A stretch of 64,000 nucleotides of DNA, taken from Dyadobacter sp. Leaf189. Lineage in GTDB: Bacteria; Bacteroidota; Bacteroidia; Cytophagales; Spirosomataceae. The stretch spans positions 182,537-246,536 of the forward strand of contig NZ_LMPS01000004.1 in NCBI RefSeq assembly GCF_001424405.1. Direction: 5' to 3'. The notes below the pieces were generated by a model. The model was not told the DNA's origin. It saw only the letters and a list, made by a program, of their open reading frames with translations, and made no database searches. Below, in pieces: positions 28,501-37,900 of the stretch. Within the stretch, counting starts at the first letter, position 1, and each line of letters starts with the position of its first letter. Both the position numbers and the translations under genes were made by a program.

Positions 28501-28745
28501 ATGCGAGCTACATCAAGCTGCGCGACCTGGGACTTAACTATACCTTTTCAAGCTCGTTGCTGAAAAAGACGCCTTTCAAAACCATTACACTCGGTGTGAT
28601 CGGACGTAACCTGTGGATTATCAGCAAGAACACGCCCAACATTGACCCGGAGTCGAACTACAATAACGGCAATGGACAAGGCTTTGAATACGGCTCTCTG
28701 CCTGGCCGCAGAAGATACGGTTTCAATCTGGTAGTGAAATTTTAA
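25557..28745 (+). CDS. SusC/RagA-family TonB-linked receptor (pair 2)
   Basis: A 1062-residue outer-membrane transporter. I used the ATG at 25557, which gives a textbook signal peptide (ILFLLLAFQVRAQ) and leaves ~100 bp of leader after the candidate promoter. Domains: carboxypeptidase-D-like domain (~22-110), plug (NPNDIESISVLKGSAAAALYGSRA, ~190-250) and TonB-dependent barrel ending NLVVKF. No STN domain, consistent with control by the HTCS rather than FecR. SusD follows 14 bp downstream. Confidence 0.93.
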   Translation: MKRISPLILFLLLAFQVRAQNVTVKGFIKDAETNEPLPGVSVLVKGTNQGTASGSNGNYSIDVPGGGVLTFSFIGYAPKDVTVGTQTTIDVSLNADTQVLSEVTVTALGIKREKRALGYAVSDVGAENIANNGETNAIASIAGKVAGVNISSTTAGPTGSSRVVIRGIRELQGSNQPLYVIDGVPAVNGNIGSASQWGGFDLGDGLSDINPNDIESISVLKGSAAAALYGSRALNGVILITTKSGKANKGVGVELNSSFTLDEISTRMDERQKTYGQGNDGVFPTDPLQARNITSNWGPKFTDFETITQADGTVRPYRYMDDNIQDFFRMGRTAMNTIAVSGGKDDNTVRMSYSNITNTDIVPKSGYDKNIFAIRATSKVTNKLSVDAKINYMTEKVKNRPALTDEVNNIGNGLLGLAANFDQAWLQDYTNPDGTYKNYTGNIYRSNPYWTLNKTFNRSTKERAGGYLNMNYTFNSMFSLNLQAGTDFFTFNHENFYDKYTPAYDGGALNQLSMNTNETNFQGLFNFNKDLGKDFKISAMVGANLMKYRSKGNNISATQIIQPGTANLVNFTEKLIQPFDNRKEIQSVFASAQLSFREFLFLNMQGRNDWASTLPPQNNSFFYPSVDASFVVTDAFKIESPVLSFAKIRASLGQVGSDFDPYKTTFAYSLTGRSIRGLPMGEILGGSIPNANLKPQIKTSFELGTDIRLFHDRIGLDFTYYDEVTNDVLLDITVPETTGFNTASLNAAKLRNRGVEILLNTTPVKLDNGFQWDLSLNFAKNVNEVVELSDLLETFTVAEARWAGATIIAEKGKPFGTIMGNGFLRDDNGNRVYNSSNGEPLPTARPIALGNTLPDWTGGVITSVGYKGLQLKAAFDVRVGGDLFSMTNMTMHMNGSHANTEEGREGWNAYQRERQLAQAAAQAAGQEANLDDPASPYYVDRANRGFVGVGVNQEGAPNTIPISPAAYWQSIGNNIPEPFIYDASYIKLRDLGLNYTFSSSLLKKTPFKTITLGVIGRNLWIISKNTPNIDPESNYNNGNGQGFEYGSLPGRRRYGFNLVVKF

Positions 28746-28759
28746 ACAAGACATTGAAC

Positions 28760-30361
28760 ATGAAAAAGATCATATATTCACTGGCGGCGCTTGCGATGCT
28801 CATGCAGGGCTGTACCGAGCATTTTGAAGAATTAAACAAGAACCCTGCGGGCTTTTCCACGATCTCTCCGGGCGTGCAGCTTACCAAGGTACAGGCTGAC
28901 CTGTCGGGCCAGCGCGAAGATGTGTGGCGCTATGACCTGGCGATCAGCTCGCCGCTGGTGCAGCACCTGGCAGGCTCCTGGTGGACGCAGCACGGGGGCC
29001 AGTACCGCATTCTGGATAAAGGTCAGTGGTACACGCTCTGGGAAACCACCTATCCCCGTGACCTGAAAAACATCCAGGACCTGATCAACCGGACTACAAA
29101 CGATCCTGCACAGGTGAATATCAATTCGGCAGCGCGGATTTTGCGGGTGTACATCTTTTCAAGGCTTACCGACCTTTACGGGGATATCCCCTACTCGGAG
29201 GCGATCAAAGGGTACACAGACAAGATCTTTTTACCTAAATACGATACGCAGGAAGAAATCTACAACAGCTTTTTCAGTGAACTCGATGCGGCTGTCAAAG
29301 CAATGGATGCGACCAAAGGCACAGTGCAGGGCGACGCATTTTATGATGGAAATGTGGATAAATGGATGAAGTTCGGCAACTCGCTGCGGCTGCGGCTTGG
29401 ATTCCGGCTCACCAAAGTGAAGCCCGACCTTGCCAAACAGCAGGTGGAAGCGGCCATTGCAGGCGGTGTGATGACTGACAACAGCTATACCTGCATGATG
29501 CGCCACGAATCCATTAACTATACTTTCGGTGAAAACCGCGGTAATGGCCGCTCACAGGTATTCCAGGCAGATGTTTCCTCTTCGGGTTTCAGGCTGGCGA
29601 ATACTTTGGTAGACCACCTGAAAGCGACCAAAGATCCCCGTTTGTTCATTTACGGAGGCACTTACCTGCCTGTTAACGGCAGCGAAGCGATCGACAACAA
29701 CAACAATCTGGATATTACCCCCTATCTGCAGGAAGGCTTGACTTACGGAGGTATGTCGTGGAATGTGTGGATGCCGGATCAAACGATCAAGCTTGCTTCC
29801 GGGCAGAGCGTGGTGGTTCCAACAGCTTACCGCAGAATGCAGCCCAGCAAATACGTAGCCGCATTCAATGCACCGTTTTTTCACCTGACTTATGCGGAGG
29901 TGGAGCTGCTGCTTGCCGAAGCTGCCTCACGCGGCTGGGGCGGACAAACCAATCCGCAGGACCATTTCATGAAGGGCATTCAGGCGGGCTGCGAAATGAT
30001 GAGCAGCTACCCCGGCGCGCCAGCAATTGCGCAATCGGCTATTGATGCATTGAAAGCTAATTACGCTGTTTTCCCAACTACGCTGGACGGCCGGATGAAG
30101 GTGATCCACGAGCAAATGTGGGTGAACTTCTTCCTGAATGGAAGCGAGGCTTACTCCAATTTCCGGAGAACCGGTTACCCCAAATTAGTGCCTTTTACTT
30201 CGGTGGACTGGTACACCAGCGGCACCAATGGCGTGATACCGCGTCGTTTCTTCTATCCTGAATCAGAGGCTGTACAAAACCCGACGAATTATACCGAGGC
30301 AATCGGCAGGATCGGCGGCGCTGACGACTGGCTGAAAAGAGTTTGGTGGGACAAAGAATAA
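28760..30361 (+). CDS. SusD/RagB-like lipoprotein (pair 2, SusD-like_2 type)
   Basis: A 533-residue surface lipoprotein starting at the ATG at 28760 (a TTG lies two codons upstream). The lipobox is LMQGC (Cys ~18), followed by FEELNKNP, a frequent mark of the SusD-like_2 branch. Other marks: ISSPLVQHLAGSWW, ARILRVYIFSRLTDLYGDIPYSEA and LTYAEVELLLAEAASRGW. It should bind ligand at the mouth of the SusC partner. It lies between susC and the sulfotransferase-like gene, only 3 bp from the latter. Confidence 0.92.
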   Translation: MKKIIYSLAALAMLMQGCTEHFEELNKNPAGFSTISPGVQLTKVQADLSGQREDVWRYDLAISSPLVQHLAGSWWTQHGGQYRILDKGQWYTLWETTYPRDLKNIQDLINRTTNDPAQVNINSAARILRVYIFSRLTDLYGDIPYSEAIKGYTDKIFLPKYDTQEEIYNSFFSELDAAVKAMDATKGTVQGDAFYDGNVDKWMKFGNSLRLRLGFRLTKVKPDLAKQQVEAAIAGGVMTDNSYTCMMRHESINYTFGENRGNGRSQVFQADVSSSGFRLANTLVDHLKATKDPRLFIYGGTYLPVNGSEAIDNNNNLDITPYLQEGLTYGGMSWNVWMPDQTIKLASGQSVVVPTAYRRMQPSKYVAAFNAPFFHLTYAEVELLLAEAASRGWGGQTNPQDHFMKGIQAGCEMMSSYPGAPAIAQSAIDALKANYAVFPTTLDGRMKVIHEQMWVNFFLNGSEAYSNFRRTGYPKLVPFTSVDWYTSGTNGVIPRRFFYPESEAVQNPTNYTEAIGRIGGADDWLKRVWWDKE

Positions 30362-30364
30362 GCG

Positions 30365-31714
30365 ATGTTTAGAAAAATCAATCTATACTTATTTGTCGCT
30401 CTTGCAGGAATCGGTTTTTCCTGCGAGAGCGACAATGCCGTTGTGGCGCCGCAGGTTCAATCCGCTACGGTTTTAAACAGCGGTGTAGCTGCATTGACGG
30501 CCAGGATCAAGTTTACCTTGTCCAAAGAATCGGAAGCCAATGTGAAGTACTGGCCTGCTGCGGGGAGCGAGAGCAATGCAGTTTCGTCGCCCGTTTCTTC
30601 ATCAAAAAAGAGCCACTCGATTGCGCTTTTTGAGCTCAAAGAAAATATGGCCTACAACTACCGCATTATCTCAAAAGCGGAAGACGGAGCGGAGCAGACG
30701 GGCGATGTAAAAAGCTTTACCACAGCCGAAATGCCCGCCTGGCTGAAAGCGTATTATGATGAAAGCAAAAACAGTATCCGGGAAAATTTGCCGGGATACT
30801 ACTTTCTGGTACCTTCTACCAAGCCCAATGGGCTGGTCATTCTTGACAAAAATGGTAAAATCGCCTGGTACTGGTCTCCTCCTGCCAAATACGTGATCAA
30901 AACGGCGCGCTTTACGCCCAAGCATTCGCTATTGATTCTTTTGGATGAAAATGCGAACCCGATGGCAGACGGTAACATTATCCTTGAAACTTCACTCGCC
31001 GGCGATACGCTGTCTTATTTCAAAATGGGTGAAAAAGGGTTTGACAAATCGATTCACCATGATTTTCAAATGGATAGCAAAGGAAATGTTGTGGCGATCA
31101 CCAACGAGTTCAAAGACAATCTTCCCGGTGACGGTATCCTGGTGCTCGATAGCCAGGGTAATAAGATATGGTCCTGGTCGACCTTTAACGAGTTGACGCA
31201 CATTGATCCTACAAACTATGCGCAGCCCTGGGGAAATTCGCTGGTGATCGATAAGGACAACAACTACATCATTTCCCTGCGCGCACTCTCGCAGGTCTGG
31301 AAGATCAATGCAGTTTCGGGAAAAGTAATGTGGAAGTTGGGTAAAAACGGGACTGTCAAAATGCCGGCAGGCTCTGATTTCCTCTTTCAGCATTTTGCAC
31401 ACCGAAATGCAAACGACGAGATCATGCTTTTTGACAATGGATCTGCTGCCAGGCCAATCTCCCGCGTGCTTTCATTTACACTGAATGAAACGACAATGGA
31501 AGCAACAAGCAAGATTCACGCGACTTTCTCACCCGATCTTTATTCTGCCATTATGGGAAGCACCATGATGCTGCCGGATGGAAATATTCTATCCGCCAGC
31601 GCAACCAACGGAAAGCTGATCAAAACAGACCAGACCGGGCAAGTAATCTGGACTTTAAGTACTTCAAGTCCTATTTACCGGGCCGAGTATATTGTCAATC
31701 CGTTTCAGCTGTAA
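30365..31714 (+). CDS. Arylsulfate sulfotransferase (AssT)-like lipoprotein
   Basis: A 449-residue exported lipoprotein (lipobox GIGFSC, Cys ~20). An N-terminal Ig/fibronectin-like domain (~30-125) precedes a beta-propeller with the arylsulfotransferase pattern: GLVILDKNGKIAWYW, SIHHDFQMDSKGNVVAI, the HIDPTNYAQPWGNSLVID region, SQVWKINAVSGKVMWKLG and LFQHFAHRN..IMLFDNG. Family enzymes move sulfate between phenolic esters and phenols through a sulfo-histidine; the conserved His in the IHHDF or QHFAHR loop is the candidate. It sits 3 bp after susD in an HTCS-run operon that has no sulfatase or glycoside hydrolase. Sulfated aryl compounds or sulfated glycans are possible substrates, by inference. 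Confidence 0.82.
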   Translation: MFRKINLYLFVALAGIGFSCESDNAVVAPQVQSATVLNSGVAALTARIKFTLSKESEANVKYWPAAGSESNAVSSPVSSSKKSHSIALFELKENMAYNYRIISKAEDGAEQTGDVKSFTTAEMPAWLKAYYDESKNSIRENLPGYYFLVPSTKPNGLVILDKNGKIAWYWSPPAKYVIKTARFTPKHSLLILLDENANPMADGNIILETSLAGDTLSYFKMGEKGFDKSIHHDFQMDSKGNVVAITNEFKDNLPGDGILVLDSQGNKIWSWSTFNELTHIDPTNYAQPWGNSLVIDKDNNYIISLRALSQVWKINAVSGKVMWKLGKNGTVKMPAGSDFLFQHFAHRNANDEIMLFDNGSAARPISRVLSFTLNETTMEATSKIHATFSPDLYSAIMGSTMMLPDGNILSASATNGKLIKTDQTGQVIWTLSTSSPIYRAEYIVNPFQL

Positions 31715-31765
31715 AAGCGTTGGGTGTGTTCAGGCGGAACAGTAAGTATTGTATAAGCTGGTTTG

Positions 31766-32281
31766 TTAAATAGTTCTTTCCTGCTCAACCAACTTCCTGA
31801 TTGTCGCCATCGGGAGAAACATCCGCCCGCTGCCAGGCAGGTCTATAAACTCGTGTCTGGCGTAGAATTTTCTTGCGTCGCTATCCAGCGGATCAACGAT
31901 TACTGCTAGTGACGCAATTACTTCAGCGTTGATCAGGCCTTTCTTTAATGCTGCATAAAGCAACGCAGATCCAAGTTTTTGTCCCTTCACGGTTTTGTCG
32001 AGAGCCAGCCTGCCAAGCAATGTTGCCGGGAAATCCGCATATCCCCTGGGTAGTTTTACAAGCATTGTCTCAGGCATATCTTCGCGCGAAACTGATGCGG
32101 CCGAAAGAGTAAAATACCCCTTGACTACACCTTCGCTATCCTCCAACACATAACAGATCGATAGTGAACGTTTTACGTCCTGCTTTGCCTGTTTTTTAAT
32201 GTAATCGTCTAAAGACTCCCTGTCACAACAGAAGTTTTCTTTTTTATGGGTACTATTTAGAATACTGATGCTAAATCCCAT
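31766..32281 (-). CDS. GNAT acetyltransferase toxin, TacT-like
   Basis: A 171-residue GNAT protein with the layout of tRNA-acetylating toxins (TacT/AtaT/ItaT): CDRESLDDYIKKQAKQD near the N-terminus, LGRLALDKTVKGQKLGSALL as the acetyl-CoA loop, and VDPLDSDARKFYARHEF with the conserved tyrosine before the C-terminal strand. Such toxins acetylate the amino group of aminoacyl-tRNAs and halt translation. Its start overlaps the DUF1778 antitoxin gene by 11 bp, the standard antitoxin-first arrangement. Confidence 0.9.
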   Translation of the reverse strand: MGFSISILNSTHKKENFCCDRESLDDYIKKQAKQDVKRSLSICYVLEDSEGVVKGYFTLSAASVSREDMPETMLVKLPRGYADFPATLLGRLALDKTVKGQKLGSALLYAALKKGLINAEVIASLAVIVDPLDSDARKFYARHEFIDLPGSGRMFLPMATIRKLVEQERTI

Positions 32282-32555
32282 CTATTTCATGGTTTAAGGC
32301 CGCTGATTGCGCTTTCTTAAGACCTTCCCCCGGAGCTGGCGGATTCAGAATGGCATCTACAAAAATCTTCTTGTCTTCGATCGTCTTTAACACCTTCTCA
32401 TTATCCATGATAATTTTACCCGCCTCTGTATTGACGCAATAAATAATAAACTCTGACAGGCTCTTAAACCCGCGGAGCGCCGAAGCATACTTGATCAGCT
32501 CCTTTTGTTCTCTGCTGATCCGTACATCTATGCGGTCATTTACTAATGTTGCCAT
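32271..32555 (-). CDS. DUF1778 antitoxin, TacA-like
   Basis: A 94-residue protein from the ATG at 32555 (MATLVNDRIDVRIS); further ATGs at 32594 and 32597 would add an unlikely tail. The N-terminal ribbon-helix-helix (RIDVRISREQKELIKYASAL, FKSLSEFIIYC) should bind the operon's operator. The C-terminal part (VLKTIEDKKIFVDAILNPPA) resembles the toxin-wrapping tail of TacA antitoxins. It pairs with the GNAT toxin that overlaps its 3' end. The inverted repeat at 32615-32637 is the likely operator. Confidence 0.9.
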   Translation of the reverse strand: MATLVNDRIDVRISREQKELIKYASALRGFKSLSEFIIYCVNTEAGKIIMDNEKVLKTIEDKKIFVDAILNPPAPGEGLKKAQSAALNHEIDGI

Positions 32556-32614
32556 TGCTATTCTGTTATATATATTAGCTTTCAGGTAAGGCATCATCCA
32601 TCACCTGCAAGCTA

Positions 32615-32637
32615 ATGTACGTAAATCTGGCGTACAT
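32615..32637 (-). promoter_or_regulatory. Operator candidate of the TacA/TacT-like operon
   Basis: ATGTACG (32615-32621) and CGTACAT (32631-32637) form an exact 7-bp inverted repeat with a 9-bp spacer, 60-82 bp upstream of the antitoxin start. The TATATATTA stretch between it and the gene may be the promoter core. Ribbon-helix-helix antitoxins typically bind such sites. Confidence 0.5.
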
Positions 32638-32852
32638 ATCAAATGCACTTTGTGGAAGATCCCGGTAGGTCCACCTTAAATCTTCACACTCTTTCCTGTC
32701 GTAACCTACGCCAAGCAATTTTCATTTGTTTTCAGCGGTGTGTAAGCGCATTAAAAAGGGCGGTGGTGAGCTTTTAATATGATCAATTTCACAGGAATAT
32801 TGTGATTTACAGGTTATTTATCATTATTTTGGATAATAAACCGAAACTCCTG

Positions 32853-33461
32853 ATGAAAATAGCATTGCCCCGTTCCGAAGCGCCCGACGATCAAGCGTTG
32901 TGGCAGCGGTTTGTTGCGGGTGATGTAACTGCATTTGATCAGTTGATGTCCTCTCACTTCCGGGCGCTTTTTCATTATGGCAGTAAGTTTTCAAGAGACA
33001 AGGAGTTTGTCAAAGACTGCATTCAGGACCTTTTTCTGGCACTTTGGGAAAAACGGCAGAACCTGAGCACCGATATCGCCGTCAAACCTTATATGATGGC
33101 CTCGCTACGCAGACTGATGCACCGCAACATTACCGGCAAATCGCGGCTTTCAGACGAACCTTTTGATAACCAGGAAGGTACCTTCGAAATCGAGTTTTCT
33201 GTGGAGCAGGAGTACATTGATAACGAATCGACCCTGGTACTGACACATAAACTTAAAAAGCTGGTAGACGAACTTCCGCGCCGCCAGAAAGAGGTGATTT
33301 ACCTGAAATTCTTCCAGGAGTTGGAGCGCCACCAAATCTCCGAGATCATGGAAGTATCCCCGCAAACAGTCTCTAACCTGCTCCAGATAGCGATCAAGCA
33401 GCTTCAAAATCACTGGAAAGCCGAATTTATCGTATTTGCGCTCATCCATTTGTTTGTGTAA
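32853..33461 (+). CDS. ECF RNA polymerase sigma factor (FecI-like)
   Basis: A 202-residue sigma factor from the ATG at 32853 (MKIALPRSEAPDDQALW). Region 2 (FDQLMSSHFRALFHYGSKFS, FVKDCIQDLFLALWEKR) and region 4 (LPRRQKEVIYLKFFQELERH, MEVSPQTVSNLLQIAIKQL) are complete. It belongs to the Bacteroidota group whose partner is FecR, encoded next. It should be released when the STN-bearing SusC receptor senses its ligand and then transcribe the downstream susC-susD-oxidoreductase genes. Confidence 0.92.
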   Translation: MKIALPRSEAPDDQALWQRFVAGDVTAFDQLMSSHFRALFHYGSKFSRDKEFVKDCIQDLFLALWEKRQNLSTDIAVKPYMMASLRRLMHRNITGKSRLSDEPFDNQEGTFEIEFSVEQEYIDNESTLVLTHKLKKLVDELPRRQKEVIYLKFFQELERHQISEIMEVSPQTVSNLLQIAIKQLQNHWKAEFIVFALIHLFV

Positions 33462-33579
33462 AAACCTGCTTTATTCTGTCACGAAAACTGGTTTTTATCT
33501 TTTATCCAGAAATAATTTAAAAAATTATTGGTATCCCGTACCTGTTTTTGTCTATCGTATCATAGACGCAAATTCTTGT

Positions 33580-34710
33580 ATGGACCAATACCTAAATTTT
33601 GAAGCTGAGGACTTTGTCTGGGATCCGTTTTTCAGACAGTGGGTACTCGCTCCTACGCGCGAAAGTGACGCTGCGTGGACGCAATGGCTCGCAGAAAACC
33701 CGCAGATAATGCCTGTTACCCGGCAGGCGCGTCAGGTGGTATTGGCCCTGCGCACAAACGAACCAGAGCTATCTGCCTCCGAGATCGACAGTATCGTTAA
33801 AAATACAGTGGCAAGAATACAGCAGACTGGCCAGGAACCCGGCACGCGCACATTGCCGCGGCGCCCGTTTTACAAGGCAGTCTGGTTCCGGTTTGCAGCA
33901 TCGGTTGCATTGCTGATCGTTGCAGGTTGGTGGCTGACGCATTCAAACCTCAATGAGCAACTGCCGGCAATTGGTACACTTAGTACCGGCCGGGCGCAGG
34001 AGCAGTCAGAGCCGCAACAAATTAAAAAGACAAATGCAACAGCCCACCCGATGGTAGTAAAGCTTTCGGATGGCAGCCAGATCACGCTTTCTCCCAGCAG
34101 CAGCATTACTTACCCCGTCCGGTTTACCGACTCGAAGCGCGAAGTTGTGCTGAATGGATACGCCTTCTTTGAAATTTCCAAAGACCCTGACCGACCGTTT
34201 TTTGTGTATGCCAATGAGCTGATCACCAAGGTATTGGGTACCAGTTTTACGATCAATGCATTTGAATCGTCGCACCAGGTCACCGTCGAGGTAAAGACAG
34301 GCCGCGTTTCGGTGTTCACCAAAGCCGGAGCGGGCTTGCAGGCAAAGGCTGGCAAGCGGGAGCAGGAAGGCGTGGTACTTTCGCCCAATCAGAAAATCAT
34401 ATTCGAACGTGATGATGTGAGAATGGTCAAAACGCTGGTGGAAAAGCCCGAAATCATCGTCTCCAAATCGCAGGTACCCCACTTCGAGTTTGAAGATACG
34501 CCCGCCAGCCAGGCAATCGCGTCGATTGGAAAGGCATATGGCATCGATATCATTTTCGACGAAGAGCTGCTGAACGGTTGTCCGGTTACCGCCATGTTGG
34601 ATAATCAGACCCTGCACGAGAAGCTTTCGATCATTTGTAAAGCCATTGAGGCCAATTACGAGATCATCGACGGGCAGATCGTCATTCACAGCAGGGGCTG
34701 CCGGAATTAA
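33580..34710 (+). CDS. FecR-family anti-sigma regulator
   Basis: A 376-residue inner-membrane protein from the ATG at 33580 (MDQYLNFEAEDFVWD). The cytoplasmic N-terminus is followed by one membrane segment (~99-117, FAASVALLIVAGWWLT). The FecR domain follows (TNATAHPMVVKLSDGSQITL, LNGYAFFEISKDPDRPFFVY, TKVLGTSFTINAF), then a DUF4974-like C-terminal domain (FEDTPASQAIASIGKAYGIDI) that contacts the receptor's STN domain. It relays the signal to the ECF sigma encoded 118 bp upstream. Confidence 0.93.
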   Translation: MDQYLNFEAEDFVWDPFFRQWVLAPTRESDAAWTQWLAENPQIMPVTRQARQVVLALRTNEPELSASEIDSIVKNTVARIQQTGQEPGTRTLPRRPFYKAVWFRFAASVALLIVAGWWLTHSNLNEQLPAIGTLSTGRAQEQSEPQQIKKTNATAHPMVVKLSDGSQITLSPSSSITYPVRFTDSKREVVLNGYAFFEISKDPDRPFFVYANELITKVLGTSFTINAFESSHQVTVEVKTGRVSVFTKAGAGLQAKAGKREQEGVVLSPNQKIIFERDDVRMVKTLVEKPEIIVSKSQVPHFEFEDTPASQAIASIGKAYGIDIIFDEELLNGCPVTAMLDNQTLHEKLSIICKAIEANYEIIDGQIVIHSRGCRN

Positions 34711-34789
34711 TGCAAGTACCTGGTCTTAATTGTAAACCCTTAACCCGCATTACTCAAAAAAACAGAAATCACTGACTAACAAGTAAAAA

Positions 34790-34819
34790 GAGCCGGCAAT
34801 GTTCCCGCATTACCGACTC
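34790..34819. other. Imperfect hairpin in the fecR-susC gap
   Basis: GAGCCGGCAATG (34790-34801) faces CATTACCGACTC (34808-34819) with a 6-base loop and two C/A mismatches. No T-tract follows on the plus strand, whereas AAAAA precedes it. It may weaken or process the message between fecR and susC, or be chance. Confidence 0.3.
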
Positions 34820-34916
34820 CTGATTATTGTCCCCACATGATTGGCGTCATTTACCTCCATTTCGGAGGCGGGGGCTGTTTTGCCAACTTTTCAATCTTAA
34901 CAAAACAATCAAATCT

Positions 34917-37900
34917 ATGAAAAAACCTTTAAAGTGCCGTCAGGTATTAAAGTGGACGATGCGAATAACAGCTACCCAACTCCTGTTTGCCCTCTTGTTG
35001 ATAGGAACCAGTTATGCGCGTGAGGGCCGTGCACAAACGCTGCTCAGTCAGAAAATATCCATTGTCGCCAATGGAAGTGAAGTCAGGAAAGTCCTCGCCC
35101 AGCTCGAAAAACAGATCGACGTCCGGTTTGTATTCAGCTCCAAGCTGATCAACTCAACCAGAAAAGTAACTGTTTCGGCCCACGACAAACCTTTGTATGA
35201 AGTGCTGGATCAGGTACTTACGCCGCTGGGACTGCAATACGAAATTTCAGGAAAGATCATCATTTTGAAACGACAGGGAAGCTTGCCGGATGTAAAGGCA
35301 AGCGAGGGCGCTGTAAAACCTGCTAAAAACATTTCCGGGAAAGTCCTGGATGAAAAAGGCACAGGGTTACCTGGTGTGAGCGTGGTTTTGAAAGGCACGC
35401 AAACCGGTACCACCACCGATGCAGAAGGGCAGTTTCAGGTAGATGTACCTGACGCTACTGCCAATGCAGTGCTGATTTTCAGCTTTGTAGGTTACCAGTC
35501 GCAGGAAATTGTGATCGGCAGCCAGTCGGCACTGATCGTAAATATGGTCCTGGAAGACAAGTCTTTGCAGGAGATTGTAGTAATCGGTTACGGCCAGGTC
35601 AAAAAGAGCGACCTGACCGGCTCGGTAGCTTCCATTAAATCAACCGAACTGAATGCATATCCGGCCACAAACCTGGTGCAGTCGCTCGCCGGCCGCGCGG
35701 CTGGCGTGTACGTGTCGCAGAACACAGGTGCTCCGGGCAGTCCGATCAGTGTGCGCGTGAGAGGTACCAACTCCATTCAGGGCAGCAATGAGCCGCTTTA
35801 TGTGGTGGATGGTTTTCCGTATTCAGGTAACCCGACGCTCCTCAACAATGCCGATATAGAATCCATTGAAGTCCTGAAAGATGCTTCTGCAACAGCTATT
35901 TACGGTTCACGCGGGGCAAATGGCGTGGTACTGATCTCTACCAAACGCGGTAAAGCAGGTCGCATCAATGTAGACTATGAAGGTTATTACGGCGTTCAGA
36001 CGATCCGCAAGAAGCTCGACCTGATGAATGCGACCGAGTACGCCAATTTCTATAACGAGCAGGCTGCTAACGACGGCGTTGCGCCGCATTTTACCCAGGA
36101 CCAGATCAACAGCTTCGGCGAAGGTACCGACTGGCAGGACATTGTTTTCCGCAAAGCACCTGTTCAGAACCACGCAGTGACTGTGAGCGGGGGTACCGAG
36201 AAAACGCGCTTTTCAGTCGCATTGAGTAATTTCAATCAGGACGGGATTGTTAAGGGCAGTGACTACGTGCGTAATGCATTGCGGGTTAATCTGAGTTCGG
36301 ATCTGAGCAAGAAGTTCAAGTTTGATATCAGCTCCATTCTCAGCCGCATTGACTCCGACCGCAAGAATTCGGAACGTGGCAACCGGGGAGGTACATTGAT
36401 GTCGGCAATGCTGTCGGGATATCCAACAATCGCACCTATTCTGCCGGATGGAAGCTATTCAAGACTTGCGGAATCTTACGCCTGGGGATCCAATGTGATC
36501 ACCAACCCGCTGAACTATCTGAACTACTTTTCGGACAAGATCCGCTCTAATAAAGTGCTCACCAATGCAGCAGTGACTTTTGAGCCGGTAAAAGGTTTGA
36601 CTTTCAAAACACTGGCCGGGATTGAGAACACCGATGACAAAACCGATACCTACACTACCACCCGTTTTGTCAACTCAAAAGGCTCGGCGCGCATCGAAAC
36701 TGCGCAGATTACCAGCTTTCTGAGCGAAAACACGGTCAACTACATCAAGGATTTCGGTAAACATAATATATCGGCGGTCGCGGGCTTTACGTACCAGGAT
36801 TACACCGCTACTGCTTTCAGAGCGGCGGGAAGCGGCTTTATCAGTGATAACCAGGAAACCTACGACATAGGTGCTGCTGCTACGCAGGAGGTACCATTCT
36901 CTTCTTACCAGAAATGGGCACTACTCTCCTATCTGGCGCGGGTGAATTATACATTCAACAGCAAGATCCTGGCTACTGTCAGCTTCCGTGCCGATGGATC
37001 GTCGCGGTACAGCGAGGGCGAGAAATGGGGTTCATTCCCTTCTGCGGCACTGGCGTGGCGTGTTTCTGAGGAAAACTTTATCAAGAGCGTTCCTTTTATT
37101 TCTGACCTGAAAATCCGCGCGGGTTACGGCGAAACGGGCAACACGTCCATTAACCCGTATTTTACCCTGAACCAGCTTATTTCCAATCAGGTTGTTTTCG
37201 GCGACGCGCTAAACATTTACTACGCACCCGGAACACGACTGGCTGCACCTTTGAAATGGGAAACTACCGCGCAGGCTGATATCGGAATAGACCTGGGCAT
37301 TCTGAACAACCGGTTTACATTGACAGCCGATTACTACATCAAAAATACCCGCGACCTGCTGAACAACGTGGCACTTCCTTCGTCGCTCGGCTATACTTAC
37401 ACGATCCAGAACATCGGGAAGATCCAGAACAAAGGATTGGAACTCGGCGTGAATGCAGCCGTACTGGAAGGCGCATTTAAATGGAATATTTCAACCAATC
37501 TTTCTATCAATAAAAACAAGGTCATGAAGCTGTACGGCGGCAATGATATCCTTGGACAAACGATTGGTGCAGCTGTGAACGATAATGTCAACATTCTGCG
37601 TGAAGGATTTCCACTGGGCTCTTTTTACGGGTATGTGGAGAAAGGGTATGATGACAAAGGTTTTATCGCCTATGAAGATTTTAACAACAACGGCGCGAGG
37701 GACGCGGGTGATAAAAAGATCATCGGTAACCCCAATCCGAAGTTTACCTACGGCTTCAATTCGTCGATGTCCTACAAAAACTTTGACCTGAACATTTTCA
37801 TTCAGGGATCTCAGGGCAATGACATTTTCAACCTCAGCGCGCAGGGACAAGGTTACGATTACGGACAGGCTCTGAATATGCCGCGTGAGGTATACCTGGA

